A stretch of 64,000 nucleotides of DNA, from the NCBI GenBank assembly GCA_015680685.1, contig MNCI01029067.1:109389-173388 (forward strand), given 5' to 3'. Made by a program: the position numbers and the translations under genes. The notes under the pieces are model-generated. The model saw nothing but the letters and a program-made list of their open reading frames with translations, was not told the origin of the DNA and did no database searches. Shown here in pieces: positions 33,967 through 45,720 of the stretch (positions are counted from its first letter, which is position 1; the number at the start of each line of letters is the position of its first letter). The DNA is from Gnetum montanum (taxonomy: Eukaryota; Streptophyta; Gnetopsida; Gnetales; Gnetaceae).

Positions 33967-35851
33967 ATGTCTCTCCTACAAGACTATAATAATGCCACAT
34001 CTAGTGAGGCAGTTTATTGGAGAACCAACGAATATTATGACAATGAAGATTGGAGTACGCAACCCAAGGTGGTGGTTTCTTATAAATGTAAATGAAGACA
34101 ACATCGTCCCAACACATGAAAGCATAACTTACCTAATGATGATGAACCCCTACTGGCCACTACAAGCTTAACAAAAATACAAGAGGCAGTTCGAATAGCC
34201 CGTAGGCATCGTAAGGAAAGTTTTCTACCCATGCTTGATTTAAACAACTTTCCCAAGCTTTTAGGAGGCTATGACTTAGATTCGCAACAACATTTACAAG
34301 CCTTCTACGATACCTGTCCATGGAACAATATTGATAATGGGTGGCAAAAACTTAAGCTCTTTCCTTTGACACTCGTGGGCCAAGAAAAACTATGGTATAG
34401 GTCGTTAAAACCAAAATCAATTTGACGTTGGCCGACAATGGTAGAACTTTTCAACGAAAGATATCAAACCTATGCGAGAGTGTCAGCCTTGAGGAGACAA
34501 ATCCAAGAATGGAAACAAGCACAACATGAACCCTTGGACATGGCCTTAGAAAGATATTATGCATTGTTAAACAACTGGCCAGGCCATGGGTTCTCTAAGG
34601 AGAGGCTAATGTACCATATCATAGATGGGCTCCGTAATGAAATAAGGGAGACCCTAGGGATGTATGCCCAAGGTCAACTATATGAGCTACGAACCCATCA
34701 ACACCAAGAGATTATTAAGCAAATAGCAAAAGAAGAAGAAGAAATAACTAAATGGGAGAATGTTGAAGGTTCTCAACAGGACCAAAATCTCAGCTTAACA
34801 AGGGTCCATGATCATGAAGAGGAGAAATCAACTCACTTCAAGTAGGTGGAATCATATTTGCCAATCCTACAATCACTAGATGAAATTAAGGCAAGGATTA
34901 ATAAGATGACAGACTAGGTACATAAAAGATGTGGAGAATATGCCAACATTATTAGAGGACGAACTATGCTAAATCGAGAAACAAGATAGGACACCACACG
35001 ACAATCAGAAAGAAGGGTTGAAGAGAATAAGGATAAGAACTCAACTACCAATCATACATATCAATGTAATATTTTCTTGTATGATCACCCCAAAGGTCAA
35101 TGTCCAATCTTGTCACATTTACATGAGCATTGGGGATGAATGTTACATCTAGAGTTCGTACAAAAATACTATATCCAACCACAGTGGAAAAAACCTCAGT
35201 CGTGGGGGAGGTCACCACCAACTGGACCATACCCTTCGTATGTCCCAGCACCAAATGCTTATTATGTTCAACACCCTATTTCTCCAACAAGATTAGCATC
35301 CTCTACCTCACCTCATCGTTCATTCTCCTGAGTACTATCCATCCATGTCCTCTCCAACAAGATCACCACCTCATGTGCCTTACACTTCTCCTCAACCTCA
35401 ATATTCTCATACTTCACCCCCTTCTACATCACTGCCAGCTATGCCAGAAGATTTTGCACAAGGCCACCAACCCACAAATGTTACTTGTGCTGCTACTGTC
35501 AACAGTAATGGAGGTCCTTCACAACATCGAAGGCATCACTTCTTTAGACGTGACTGTCAAAAGGGACACCACAGTTCAAAAACCACTGCATCTACCAACT
35601 CAGCACAAATCCAACACTATGGTGCATCTTCCACTTTGAACCCAATGCCTCATGTTACCTTATCAAGGCCACCACTCAATACTCCAAAAACCATAAGGCC
35701 CAATGAATATTGCCACATGGGGAGACATGTTGATCCTTGCATACCATCTTACAGTCATAAGTACTATAGTGGGTTAACTCCTTATAAATTAACCACATCT
35801 TATAATTTTCCGCACTATGTCAACTCTACTCAGGTGTGTGAACCCCAATGA
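33967..35851 (+). pseudogene. gag of Element 2
   Basis: ATG 33967 (MSLLQDYNNATSSEA) starts a frame that stays the same to about 35331, interrupted by several stops. The capsid-like part reads LDLNNFPKLLGGYDLD, HLQAFYDTCP, WQKLKLFPLTLVGQEKLWYR, then LFNERYQTYARVSALRRQIQ and HIIDGLRNEIRETLG. The Cys-His-Cys-His motif is at 35065-35126 (YDHPKGQCPILSHLHE). A Pro/Ser/Tyr-rich tail follows with a shift of frame near 35335. Homology to the Element 1 and 3 gag is clear, but it is a distinct subfamily. Confidence 0.8.
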
Positions 35852-36599
35852 GGTAAGTATGACTAGGTCCCAATATTTTCAACATGCAAGGATCCCCACC
35901 TTCCATTTATTAATTTTAGCGATGCTCAACCGTTTAGTTATGGGGGGTATCCTCCATTCTAACAACACAAAATTAATAAATGTTTTTCTTTTTCTTTAAT
36001 TTTTCACCTTTTTATTTTCCATTTTTTCATCCTTTTAATTTATTTTTATATTTTTTGTCTTTTTATCTTTTTATAAGTAATCTCATCCATGAATAAAACA
36101 CTCATGTGGCTCATTGGTTGAGGTGTTATTCTATGCTATCAAGTCTAAGGTGACTAATTATTTGAACAGCGAGCCCAGCACATCCACCCAACCATTTTAT
36201 TAATAAGAGGTTCTACTTTGAGTACGATGATATTCTTGACATCATTAAAACTTAAAGTAATTTTGTGCTCATTATGCCCAGAGTGAAAAATGATGGACTA
36301 AGAGGGAATGGCTAGGGTGTGACATCAAGAGAACTTGTGGATTCTTTTTGGTGACATCGTTTGGTTTTATTAAGATCCTTGTAGATCTAATGAAAAATGG
36401 GAATAAGATTATTAAAGGCATCCAATAAAGTTAAGATTACTTCAAAAAAAAAACAAGAAGAAGAGAGGGAGAAGAGAGTGTGTCAAAGCGGCCAAACAAA
36501 AAGGATGCTGCAAAGAAATTCCAAGTCACTCCTCCCTTGCACAAAATGCCAAGTGATTGTACATCTTGTATGTATGCTAAAACAGGCTCTACGTAAATG
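35852..36599 (+). other. Post-gag non-coding region of Element 2
   Basis: A T-rich tract at 35980-36075 is followed by sequence with weak similarity to the post-pol region of Element 1. No pol coding remains. Confidence 0.45.
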
Positions 36600-38077
36600 G
36601 GGCCACATCAATGCATGGAGGAATGCATTGACGGGGCCGTGTCGACGTAGTAGTGTATACGGGGCCCCCGTATACGCAACCTAGTCAATGCATTGACTGT
36701 ATAGCACTTCATCAATAGCTCAAGTATCCAAAAAGTGTACAAGGTTTCTTCTTTACGAAAATGCAAAATACAAAAAAGGTTTATTTTTCGTGTTTAGAGC
36801 ATCCATATTGTACAAAATTGACCCACCTCTTATCCAATATCCTTCATACAATATTTATGGCTACCCTGAGCTCTTTGCATCAAAATGCAATAGTCAAAAC
36901 CCCTCAAAGAGGAAAGGTTATTTTATTTCTCTATTCATAGAGCACAAAGGTTTTGGGCTAAAGTTAGAGGATACAAGCTAGAAAAAGGTTTCCAATAAAA
37001 CATTCCAAATCGTTTGAAGTGTAGAAATGCCACAAATTTTCTAGAAATCCAAAGAATATATATCTTGTCAAGGCATCTCTAAAGGCTAGCTATTGTTTAC
37101 CTTCCCTGCTAAAGGAATATACCAAAAGCTTTTGGAGTAACCACACTACTATCATCAAATTTTCCTTTAATTATTTAATATCCAAAGATTTTAGAAATTT
37201 TTCCAACAAAAATCTTAAAATTATATATCTTATCTAAGCATCTTCGAAGACTAGCTCTTAGTTATCCTCATTACCAAAGGAATATACCAACAAGTTTTGG
37301 AATAATCTCACTACTATCATTGAATTATTTTCATGATCCTAAATGAGCTACTCATGGTTGAGTCTTAGTAATAGCCTCACTATTAAAATCCTCATTAGTC
37401 AAGGTACATGTATCATATAATGGATAGGTATTAACTATGCCTCACTACATACCACTAGACTTAATTGCTTAGTGTCATGATCTTGGCTAGTTTTTGAGCC
37501 TCACAAGATTGAGCTATTTCATACTATTGCAACGTTCTCCTAGTTTCACTAATTTACCTAGAATAATATGTACTATTTTCCTAGTTAATGATTTACTTTT
37601 CTATGCACTTTACTTTTATTATTGTTAAGCAAAATGAGTATGACTAATCTTGAGCACTTAAGTGTGATTGCTTGGTAACCCAGTAGTGCTATTGCTTGGT
37701 TTACCCATTAGAGAACTACTTGATAATCCTAGTAGTAGTTACATGAAGCCCAAGGTGTGTAGAGAAGATTAGGACTAAATACTCATCACCATAGGATAGA
37801 ATGGGATTTTTTACTATTTTCCTTAGACTTAGGAACCCTTTCTACTTTACCATGTTCACTAGAAGTAGCAATGGCCCTACAACATCTGCTATCATATACC
37901 TCACTATGAGTTAAACCATACCCATAGATTTGACTAGCTCACCTAGGAAGACAATGATCACGAACTTTAACCAATTACTAGCATAATCACATTACCTCGT
38001 CCATGGATTACAATCTGGTTGGCATGAAATGCCTGTGACTTGTATGGTTGGGTGATGGATTGCTCCACCGCTCATCA
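36600..38077 (+). repeat. LTR-like sequence closing Element 2
   Basis: The last 600 bp align with other LTRs of the superfamily (CTTGGTAACCCAGTAGTG, GTATGGTTGGGTGATGG, end CCGCTCATCA). Palindromes at 36605-36698 sit where GATATC words sit in the other LTRs. A tandem duplication of about 164 bp (units from about 37023 and 37187, marked by AAAGGAATATACCAA) lengthens it. The start is uncertain. Confidence 0.45.
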
Positions 38078-38887
38078 AACCATTAGTTTAGTATTACCTG
38101 GAATAGTTTGTAGTACACTAATAATGATTAATTTCTAATTAATGACGTGGAATTTTGAAAAGATCTCAAGCTCATAAAAAATGCTCATAGAGACCTACAA
38201 ACATACAAAATTTTAGAATAGTTAAATAGTAGATGATTTATGCATTATTCCAATGAAATAATGTCTCTAATTCTATCTATATATCTTTTTTAATTATTGA
38301 TTAATAATTGATAATGCCTTAAAACTTGAAATCCAAACATCAAATATAATGTAGAGTAATTGAGAATGAATTATAATGACTAGGAATAACTAACAGTATA
38401 GAATTAATGTAAATTTATGGGAGTGAATGATTGATGTGAGTAATTAATAGGAATATGGGAGCAGTTAATGCTAGTAAATTGAGAGTAGAACTTGAAGTAG
38501 GTTGTGAGTGATGAGAATTTTCAATAGCTTATATGTGACTAATGATCAAAGTTATTATAGGTAGTTAGGCCAAAACATAACAAACATTACTTTCTGGGAA
38601 GGCTTTTCTCCCATAGACTAAGGTGTAAAAAATTAATGTTTCTAATGTATTTGTGACAGCTTTAATGATACATCTACCCATCAAATATATTTGATTAAAC
38701 TTTTAATGTTAACCTCCTACATTTTTGAAATTTAGAAATTTAAATAATTACATTATTTTTTATTTAATATATTAAAATCTAATGTAATTCAACTTAACTA
38801 ATGTTGCTAATAAATCATATCTATGACATTATAGATATGATGTCGTAGCTTATGCTATGATGTCATAGATATGATGTAGTGGGCTAA
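38078..38887. other. AT-rich spacer
   Basis: Unassigned, except that 38810-38880 holds repeated GATATGATGTC words like those in the LTR of Element 5. It may be a leftover LTR piece into which Element 3 inserted. Confidence 0.35.
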
Positions 38888-39937
38888 TGATGAGTGGCGA
38901 GGTACCCCTACACTCAACCATATGAAACGAGCATAGCACGTGTGATCTGGTCGAACTCTGCAGACTAAGTGCCTACACGCCCTATGAAACACTTAGGGTT
39001 AATCATTCGTTGTCTTCCTAGACTTACTTGTAGTTGTCACGGTGTATGGTTGAGTAAATCCAAGGTATATGATTTTTATATCTTTTTATCTTTTTCTCCT
39101 ATGTTATTGAGGTGAAGGGTTGAGAAACTAACTAACTCTAACTAATGACCTAAGTCTAAATTACCTAGCATCAGCATCCATTCCTAGTTACCGTACACAC
39201 CCTGAACCGATGTAATCATGGCTACCAAACGCTAATCATCACTAGGATCACCACGCGTAACACACATGCTTGAAGTTGTCGTACTAAGGCACTTAACTAG
39301 CCTATGTGCGATGAGCAGCCGATTCCTTGACTATCCGTACACATCCTTAGATGCTCGTAATCAAGTCGTACTCATGAGCATTTGCTCCCTGACTATCCGT
39401 ACACATCCTTAGATGCTCATAATCAAGTCATACTCATGAGCATCCATTCCTTGACTATTCGTATGCATCCTCAGATGCTCGTAATAAAGTCATATTCATT
39501 CTACATGCGATGAGCATCCGTTCCTCAACTATCCGTACATATCCTTAGATGCTCATAGTTAAGTCGTACTCATTCCGCATTCTAGGAGTTTAAGGGTGAG
39601 AGAGAGAAAGGAATAAATAACATTAAAATAAATCCTATTCCACACATTGCAAGGTTTATCCAGGAAGTTCATCTTTATTTCCATACACAACTTGTGTTCA
39701 GTACAATGTTGCTCAAATAAAGATTCGTTCACTTTAGGACTCCTACTGCGGGCACATGGAAAATATTCTATCTTTGGATTGATCAAACTGCCAGAGTTTC
39801 CCTACTTCTAGCCTAGGATGGGAAAACAAGGGATACCCGACTCTTATTTATAGATATGGCGGCAGACCACAATATCGCGTACGTGATATCGCAGGAGACG
39901 ACGCAATATCGCGGCTCATGCAAATCGCGTTTCATCA
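38888..39937 (-). repeat. 3' LTR of Element 3, complete
   Basis: 1050 bp; on the minus strand it starts TGATGAAACGCG directly after the polypurine tract and ends CCACTCATCA. The TATA box is at 39845-39852 and GATATC words at 39868-39915. It is longer than other copies because of the tandem array at 39311-39575. Confidence 0.85.
39311..39575. repeat. Tandem array of about 63 bp units inside an LTR
   Basis: Four units begin ATGAGCA at 39311, 39374, 39436 and 39510 and share GACTATCCGTACACATCC and AGATGCTCGTAATCAAGTC. The third unit has an extra 11 bp or so. Confidence 0.85.
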
Positions 39938-41940
39938 TACCCCCATGACTGAATGAAAACTCATCCTCATGTTCTTTACAATAATATCGGGAAGGTATGG
40001 AATTATTGAGGGGAATGAAACTAATGGGATGACATGTGAATGAGCCATCATTACAAGACTTGACAAAATTGGTGTTCATGACAACAAGGGTGAACACCTT
40101 ATTACAATGACATCAGGCCTTAGTTGGTAGCTTGAAAGAAAGAGAGAGAAATAACTGTTGTTGCTGCCAATGCCAAGATTGTGCCTTCTGTTTTCCATCG
40201 GTAAGTGCACCATCGATCTTGCTCCTTGCATAGCTACTCCAACACTACTCCATTCCAATTTTTTGCTCCAGATCCAATCCATTGTTATATGATCGTCATC
40301 TGCACACACAACACAATATTATATTAGCAATGGTAAATGAGTCATCATGTAATTGATACCTTGCTTTAGTGTAAGTCCATTGGCTAGGTTGCAGTATGGC
40401 TGATACAGATCTAGAGATATATTAATGATGACTACCGAAGATGTAGGGGTTAGGAAGAAAATCAAAAAATTCAGGGCTAGGAGAAAATCCAAAAAAGTGG
40501 GCCTCGTACCCCCATGACTAATCGCGAGCCTCTAGTAGCATTAGAATGGAGAAAGGAAAGGAGTAAGAAAGATAGATAAAAAGGAACAACTATAGCATCG
40601 ATGAAATGGATATCAAGATGGAAATGAACAAAAGAAATTAGATTGCAAAAATGTTAGGGGGAAGAAGTTAACTGGTGCACCCAAAAGGAATGGCAGTGGG
40701 TCCTCCCCAAAGCAGGCTCATGCCCTTAATGCCCTGACAAACCCACATTCAAAGAGTCCTTAGGCTCTAGGAATGTCATTTGGAACAAGAGTGAAATTCT
40801 TAACCACAAGTGTTTACCAAAAAGGAAACAATGCATCACCCAAAATATCTACACTAATGATACAACCGACAATGAGGTGAAGAATGGAGAGAAGGATAGA
40901 GAGAATAGAATGGAAGGGAATCCCAAGAAGAAGGTGGTGTATAGCCCCTTGTATGTTGCATGATTAATGTGACTTGGCAAGTCTCATTCCAACTCCGGCC
41001 TCAAACCAACCACTTCCTGTGACTTTGCATCAATGCATTTGGCCAATCCATCCTCTTGGAGTAATAAGAATGCACCTCCAAAGAGCCACCACCATTGCGA
41101 CAAAACAAAGGAGAGAATGGGAAGCGAGAAGGGCCTTAGTTAGAGGGAACACTTTTGGTTCCATAACCAGTGCTTGTAGCCCAAGTTTATTTCATCTAAG
41201 GGGTGCGCTTTGAATTCTCACTTTTCTCTTTTTTTTTTTTTTTTTTGTGTTTTGTATTTTTATGCATGAGAACCACACCATGCAAAGACTTTATTATTTT
41301 TATTTCTTAGCTTCTCATTGAGTGGGTAATATCAGAACGGTAAGAAAAATCAAGACGAGAACATCCAAGCACCCAGGAGAACGGCTAACACAAATACATC
41401 AAGTTCCCTTGAAGTCACACCCTTTTCAATCCTTGAGTCCTTCCTTAGTTTGAGAAATGCCCAGTCACCGATTCATTAAAGTTCTTATTAGAAGGGGACT
41501 ATACATTTACACATCGAGAGAAACCATAGGAACTTGTGGATGGATGGATGAAGTGATCTCATTGCTTGCCATATCAAAAGAAACATACCTTAGTATCAAC
41601 ATTATGACTTAAATATAAAAACCAAACATTAGCAATCAACAAGAAAATAGTTCATACCATCACAAAGAACACTTATTATGGGACAAACTTACAGGGTGGA
41701 TCACACTCACACACATAAAAAATGGAAAAAAATGTATAAATGATGTTGTAAAACAAAAACAAGAAAAGTTAAAAAAAGTTGTAAAACAAAAACAGAAAAA
41801 GTTAAAGAAAGTTGTAAAACAAAAATGTGGAAGACAAAAACTTGTAAAAAAAAAACTTAAAAGAACTGAGGGCCCCATATAGTTAGCATAGGTGGCCATC
41901 TCCCCCATGACTAAGTGGAAAGGGAGAGATCCGAAATAAT
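39938..41940 (-). other. Post-pol region of Element 3
   Basis: It aligns with the post-pol regions of Elements 1 and 4 (GGGTCCTCCCCAAAGCAGGC near 40697 is the reverse complement of their shared landmark). TCATGGGGG motifs on the minus strand lie near 41900, 40505 and 39942; the last is the polypurine tract. No protein pattern is visible. Confidence 0.65.
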
Positions 41941-42896
41941 GAGCGTCTATTTGAATTTCATAATAGTGCCCAACTTCTCCTAATTGATGTTCTTAGGTTA
42001 AGGGATGGAAGTTGGTGATGCTCATATTCCAATGTATATATGCTTTCGTTATGGGCATGGGTTTCCTCAGTTTGTTCCATGCATATTTGGTTGCTCCTTC
42101 GAGTATCTGTCAACCACAGGGTATCTACTACTGGTTGTGTGGTTTCTACATATAGGCATCTTTGTTGCAAATTTTCAAGGGCACACCTGTTACATGGAGG
42201 CATTTTCTCCATGTCATCACCTGATGAATCAATGTATGTGATGCATGGAAATTTCCTCTTCTCGATCTTTCCATAAATATTTATCTTAGAGATTTCTAAG
42301 GAAAGATCACAGAAACTAAGGCATGCATCTACTGTACTTAGCCATGCTCTTCCCATTATAATTGGGAAGTCCCCTTTGTTGTTGTTAACTTCAATCACTA
42401 GGAAATCAGTTGGGTAGGACCAACCACATATAGTGGTAACGATGTCCTCCACCAATCCCAAGGGAATGGTGATGGACTTGTTTGCCAGCTCTAGTTAAAT
42501 GTTACTCTTCTTAAGTTGGGGCAGGTTCCAGGTGTGATACATCTCTCGTGAAATTAAGTTGACTCAGGAACTTGAGTCAAGAAGAGCCCTATGTGGATTG
42601 TTCCTGGTGATCTGGAGATAGATTAAGGGACTCCCAGGGTCAGTTAGTTTCCTGGGAAGGTGGCCTACCTTGATCTAGTCAGTTACAGTATGCGTTCACA
42701 TAATCGTATGCGTTAAGCTCTGTTGGACTGAAGGGTGCTCCGAAGTGTTAGATGGTGGAGGAGTGTACATAGACTCAACCACTTGTTGTTGTGAGAGTTT
42801 GTCTAGGCTTTTGGTTATGAATAAGAATCTTCTCTTTTTACAGTTGTCAAAACCAGCAGCAGGTTGAATATTTACAGCTCTCGCAGCGTGACGTTG
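41941..42896 (-). pseudogene. Protease region of Element 3
   Basis: In the same frame as gag: IYLQITRNNPHRALLDSSS*, where the active-site DLG reads DSS, then MYHTWNLPQLKKSN, then IPLGLVEDIVTTICGWSYPT and IIMGRAWLSTVDACL. The second half is better preserved than in Element 1. Translation ends with LNLRTSIRRSW, about where RT would begin, and then meets post-pol sequence. Confidence 0.8.
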
Positions 42897-45221
42897 TTAA
42901 GGTTGAGTAGGAATTTTCCCTTGCATTGTTGAAGAAGGAGGTGTTATGGGAACTACTAATGGAAGAGGTGTGGATGGATTAGGAGGATGGTGTGGGTATG
43001 GAGTATCTCTCGGAGGAGAAGGAGTCCTCCTAAAGTACTCCTGAACTTGGTAGTGACATTGGGAAGTTGTGTGACCCCTAGAGTCACTTGGAGAAATTGG
43101 CTACTGCACATAATAACCATAAGGGTTAGGCTGCTGGTAAGGGTACTGTTGTGTTGGCAGTGGCATCCCCCATGACTGTGGGTATTGCCATTGCTGATGC
43201 TATCCAATGGGTTGTGGTGGAGTACCACTTGGATAGTACATTAACGGTTGGTGGAACTGCCTTGGGTTACCTTGTGGATAAGGTAACCTTCGGGGTGTTT
43301 GCCATTGGTTAAGTCTTGGATTAAGTGCATACACCCTAGACTCCTGTAGATGTGAGATGATTGGACAACATCCCTTAGGATGGTCATAGTGGTAGATCTC
43401 ACATCCACCGTCATTGTCTGTGTCTGATTCCATAGCCACATTGGAGTTAGTGATTTTCCCCTTACCCTTGTTATGTGCAGGGCCTAAATCTCTCCACTTT
43501 GTCTTACCTTTGTCACTACTTTGTTCCACCTTAGACTCTTCTACAATTTTTAAGACAATTTCAATTTTAAAGTCTAAGGAACTCCATACGTCATCTACCT
43601 TAGTCACTATTTTGGTTGTTAGCTTCTGAAGCTGCATGGTTTTTTTGTTCACCAACTCTTCGATTGGTGACTCATCCTCTTCATCGCAAAATTTCACTCC
43701 CTTCCTTTGAAGAGAAGGATCACGGTTGTACTCTTCCACACTTTCCCTTTTTCGTAGCTCACCTTCTTCATTTGCTACTTGTTCCAACAAGCTATGTACT
43801 TCATGGGATCTAAGTTTTGATAATCGCCCTTGGGCATAAGTCCCAAGGGCTCGTCTAGTCTCATGCCTTAGCCCATCTACGATGTGGCAGAGTTGATCCC
43901 GCTGTGCATAACCATGGCCTACGCAACGATGTAATAATGTGTAGTATCAAGCCATTGTAGCATCCAAGGGTTCATAAGTACCTTGTTTCCAGCCTTGGAT
44001 CTGCTTATGCAAGTTGGACACTCTACAGTACATCTGATACTTATCATTGAACAACTCTAACATCGTACTCCACCTCTTGATGGTTTCTGGTTCTAAGGAC
44101 TAGTACCAACTTGCTACTTCCTTAGTAAGTGTCCTAGGAAATAGCTTAAGTTTCTGCCACTCATTTTCTATATTCTGCAAGGCACAGGCATCGTGGAATG
44201 CCTATAAATGATGTTGTGGATTAGCATTATATCCTCCTTCAAATTGTGGGATTTTGTTCATGTCTAAATGCTTGATCCGACTATCTTTTAGATGCCTTGT
44301 GGGAATTCTAACTGCCTCTGTTATGTCAAGCATACTTCAGGTTGCAAGTAGGGGCTCATCATGATCATCTCTTTCATGATGCTTGTGATGTCTTCGTTGT
44401 TCCCTACTCTCCCTACGTTCATGCCCTTGTCTTCTCTCTCGACTCTCTCATCGAGGTTTCTTGTTTTTCTTACTTTTATCCTCTCCGTTGTGCTTTTCAT
44501 GATTGCACCTAGAGGTTGAAGAAGAGGGTGAGTGATGTGAAGAAGGGGAAGAAGACGGAGAACCATCACCATGACGATGTTTCTTGCCTTCTCTTCTATG
44601 GCTCCAGCCCCAATCGTGATGACAAACTAGGTGCCTGTCCTTGTCATTTTTTTTTGTTCCCTCTATGAACAGTTGGTGTTCACAGGCATCAGAACTAGGG
44701 ATATGTATTTTTAAGCATAGGGTCTGATATCCCACCTCTTCAATTTCATTAAGAGAGGAAACATATCTAGATAGCGAACTAGTTGTAAGTGGTTCACCAT
44801 CTCTAGTTTCACTAAGGACATGCGGGACCCTTTTGCCCTTCGATAGTGTATGTTGGCTCTTCTGCCTTGTGTCCTGAATACGTTGTGCTTCTGTGGGATG
44901 ATAATCCCTTGTGTTAAAGTCTTCCACAACGTATTCAGCATATAACCCTGTCATGCCTATTTGTGCCAAAGCACAGAAGAGCATGTTAGAGGCTAATCGA
45001 TCAGGAGGTAACACGATGTTACCATCCAAATCTCTCCAGCGCATCTATTTATCTTGATGGAGGATAAAGGTAAAGTTTGGAATATACTCATTAGGATGAC
45101 TATAGACTATTCGGTATTGTTTAGGACTTGGCTTATTTCGACTATGTGTTTTTGATTGCTGACTATCTTTTGTATTATCCCTAGGTGATGTGCTCTTGTG
45201 AGAAGAAGAAGAAGAAGACAT
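42897..45221 (-). pseudogene. gag of Element 3
   Basis: ATG 45221 (MSSSSSSHKSTSPRDN) opens a frame that runs without net frameshift to TAA at 42897-42899 and on into protease. Stops along the way include TAG 45045-45047 and the stop at 44448-44450. Order of parts: Ser-rich start, MRWRDLDGNIVLPPDRLASN, a charged His/Ser-rich region, the capsid-like part (HACALQNIENEWQKLKLFPR, LELFNDKYQMY, VDGLRHETRRALGTY), a coiled linker, the Cys-His-Cys-His motif (43341-43403) and a Pro/Gln/Tyr-rich tail. This is the best-preserved gag in the window. Confidence 0.83.
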
Positions 45222-45346
45222 GATGTCTTATTCGGTGTGCTAATTACCGTTATATAATTTTTTTCTTGATTAACCCGAAGGTTCGTATAAGCTCCCAACG
45301 ATGTGAGTGATATCCTTTATGGTCTATTTAGTGCACAAACACTTAC

Positions 45347-45364
45347 TCCCTGGCAACGGCACCA
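45347..45364 (-). other. Primer binding site of Element 3
   Basis: TGGTGCCGTTGCCAGGGA on the minus strand, one base from the LTR; two changes from the tRNA-Asp complement. Confidence 0.8.
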
Positions 45365-45365
45365 A

Positions 45366-45720
45366 TGATGATTGGCAAGATACCCCTACACTCAACCATA
45401 CGAAATGAGCATAGCATGCATGATCTGGTCGAACTTCACAGACTAAGTGCCTACATGCCCCATGGAACCCTTAGGGTTAATCATTTGTTGTCTTCCCAGA
45501 CTTACTTGTAGTTGTCACAGTGTATGGTTAAGTAAGTCTGAGGTATATGATTTTTATATCTTTTTATCTTTTTCTGCTATGCTATCGAGGTGAAGGGTTG
45601 AGAAACTAACTAACTCTAACTAATGACCTAAGTCTAAATTACCTAGCATCAGCATCCGTTCCCACTTACCGTACACACCCTGAATCGATGCAACCGTGGC
45701 TACCAAACGCTAATCATCAT
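45366..45720 (-). repeat. 5' LTR of Element 3, truncated
   Basis: The last 355 bp of the LTR (plus-strand start TGATGATTGG). At 45720, after CCAAACGCTAATCATCA, it changes into post-pol sequence of Element 4. Confidence 0.8.

Larger units (their letters stand above)
33004..38077 (+). mobile_element. Element 2: gag-only Ty3/gypsy derivative
   Basis: 5' LTR, tRNA-Asp type primer site and a decayed gag are followed directly by non-coding sequence resembling the post-pol region (GGGTGTGACATCAAGAG near 36317 against GGGTGTGACTTCAAGGG in Element 1). Protease, RT, RNase H and integrase are absent. An LTR-like sequence ending in CTCATCA at 38077 closes it, but it differs enough from the 5' LTR that the two may not belong to one insertion. 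Confidence 0.6.
38888..45720 (-). mobile_element. Element 3: gag-protease Ty3/gypsy derivative lacking RT and integrase
   Basis: Read on the minus strand: truncated 5' LTR (45366-45720), tRNA-Asp primer site, gag and protease in one unbroken frame apart from stops, then a jump at about 41940 from the region just after protease to the post-pol region, polypurine tract CATGGGGGTA, and a complete 3' LTR (38888-39937). About 2.9 kb corresponding to RT, RNase H and integrase of Element 1 is absent. Confidence 0.82.

Noticed and set aside
35130-35639. 169-codon plus-strand ORF in Element 2
   Set aside because: Another frame gives the Pro/Tyr-rich Gag tail that matches the other elements; this frame matches nothing.
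39311-39575. CRISPR-like spacing of repeated units
   Set aside because: Units are contiguous and nearly identical along their whole length with no unique spacers, inside a plant LTR.
41660-41908. Phe/Cys-rich 82-codon minus-strand ORF
   Set aside because: Arises from a short AAAGTTGTAAAACAAAAAC-type repeat in the Element 3 post-pol region; low complexity.
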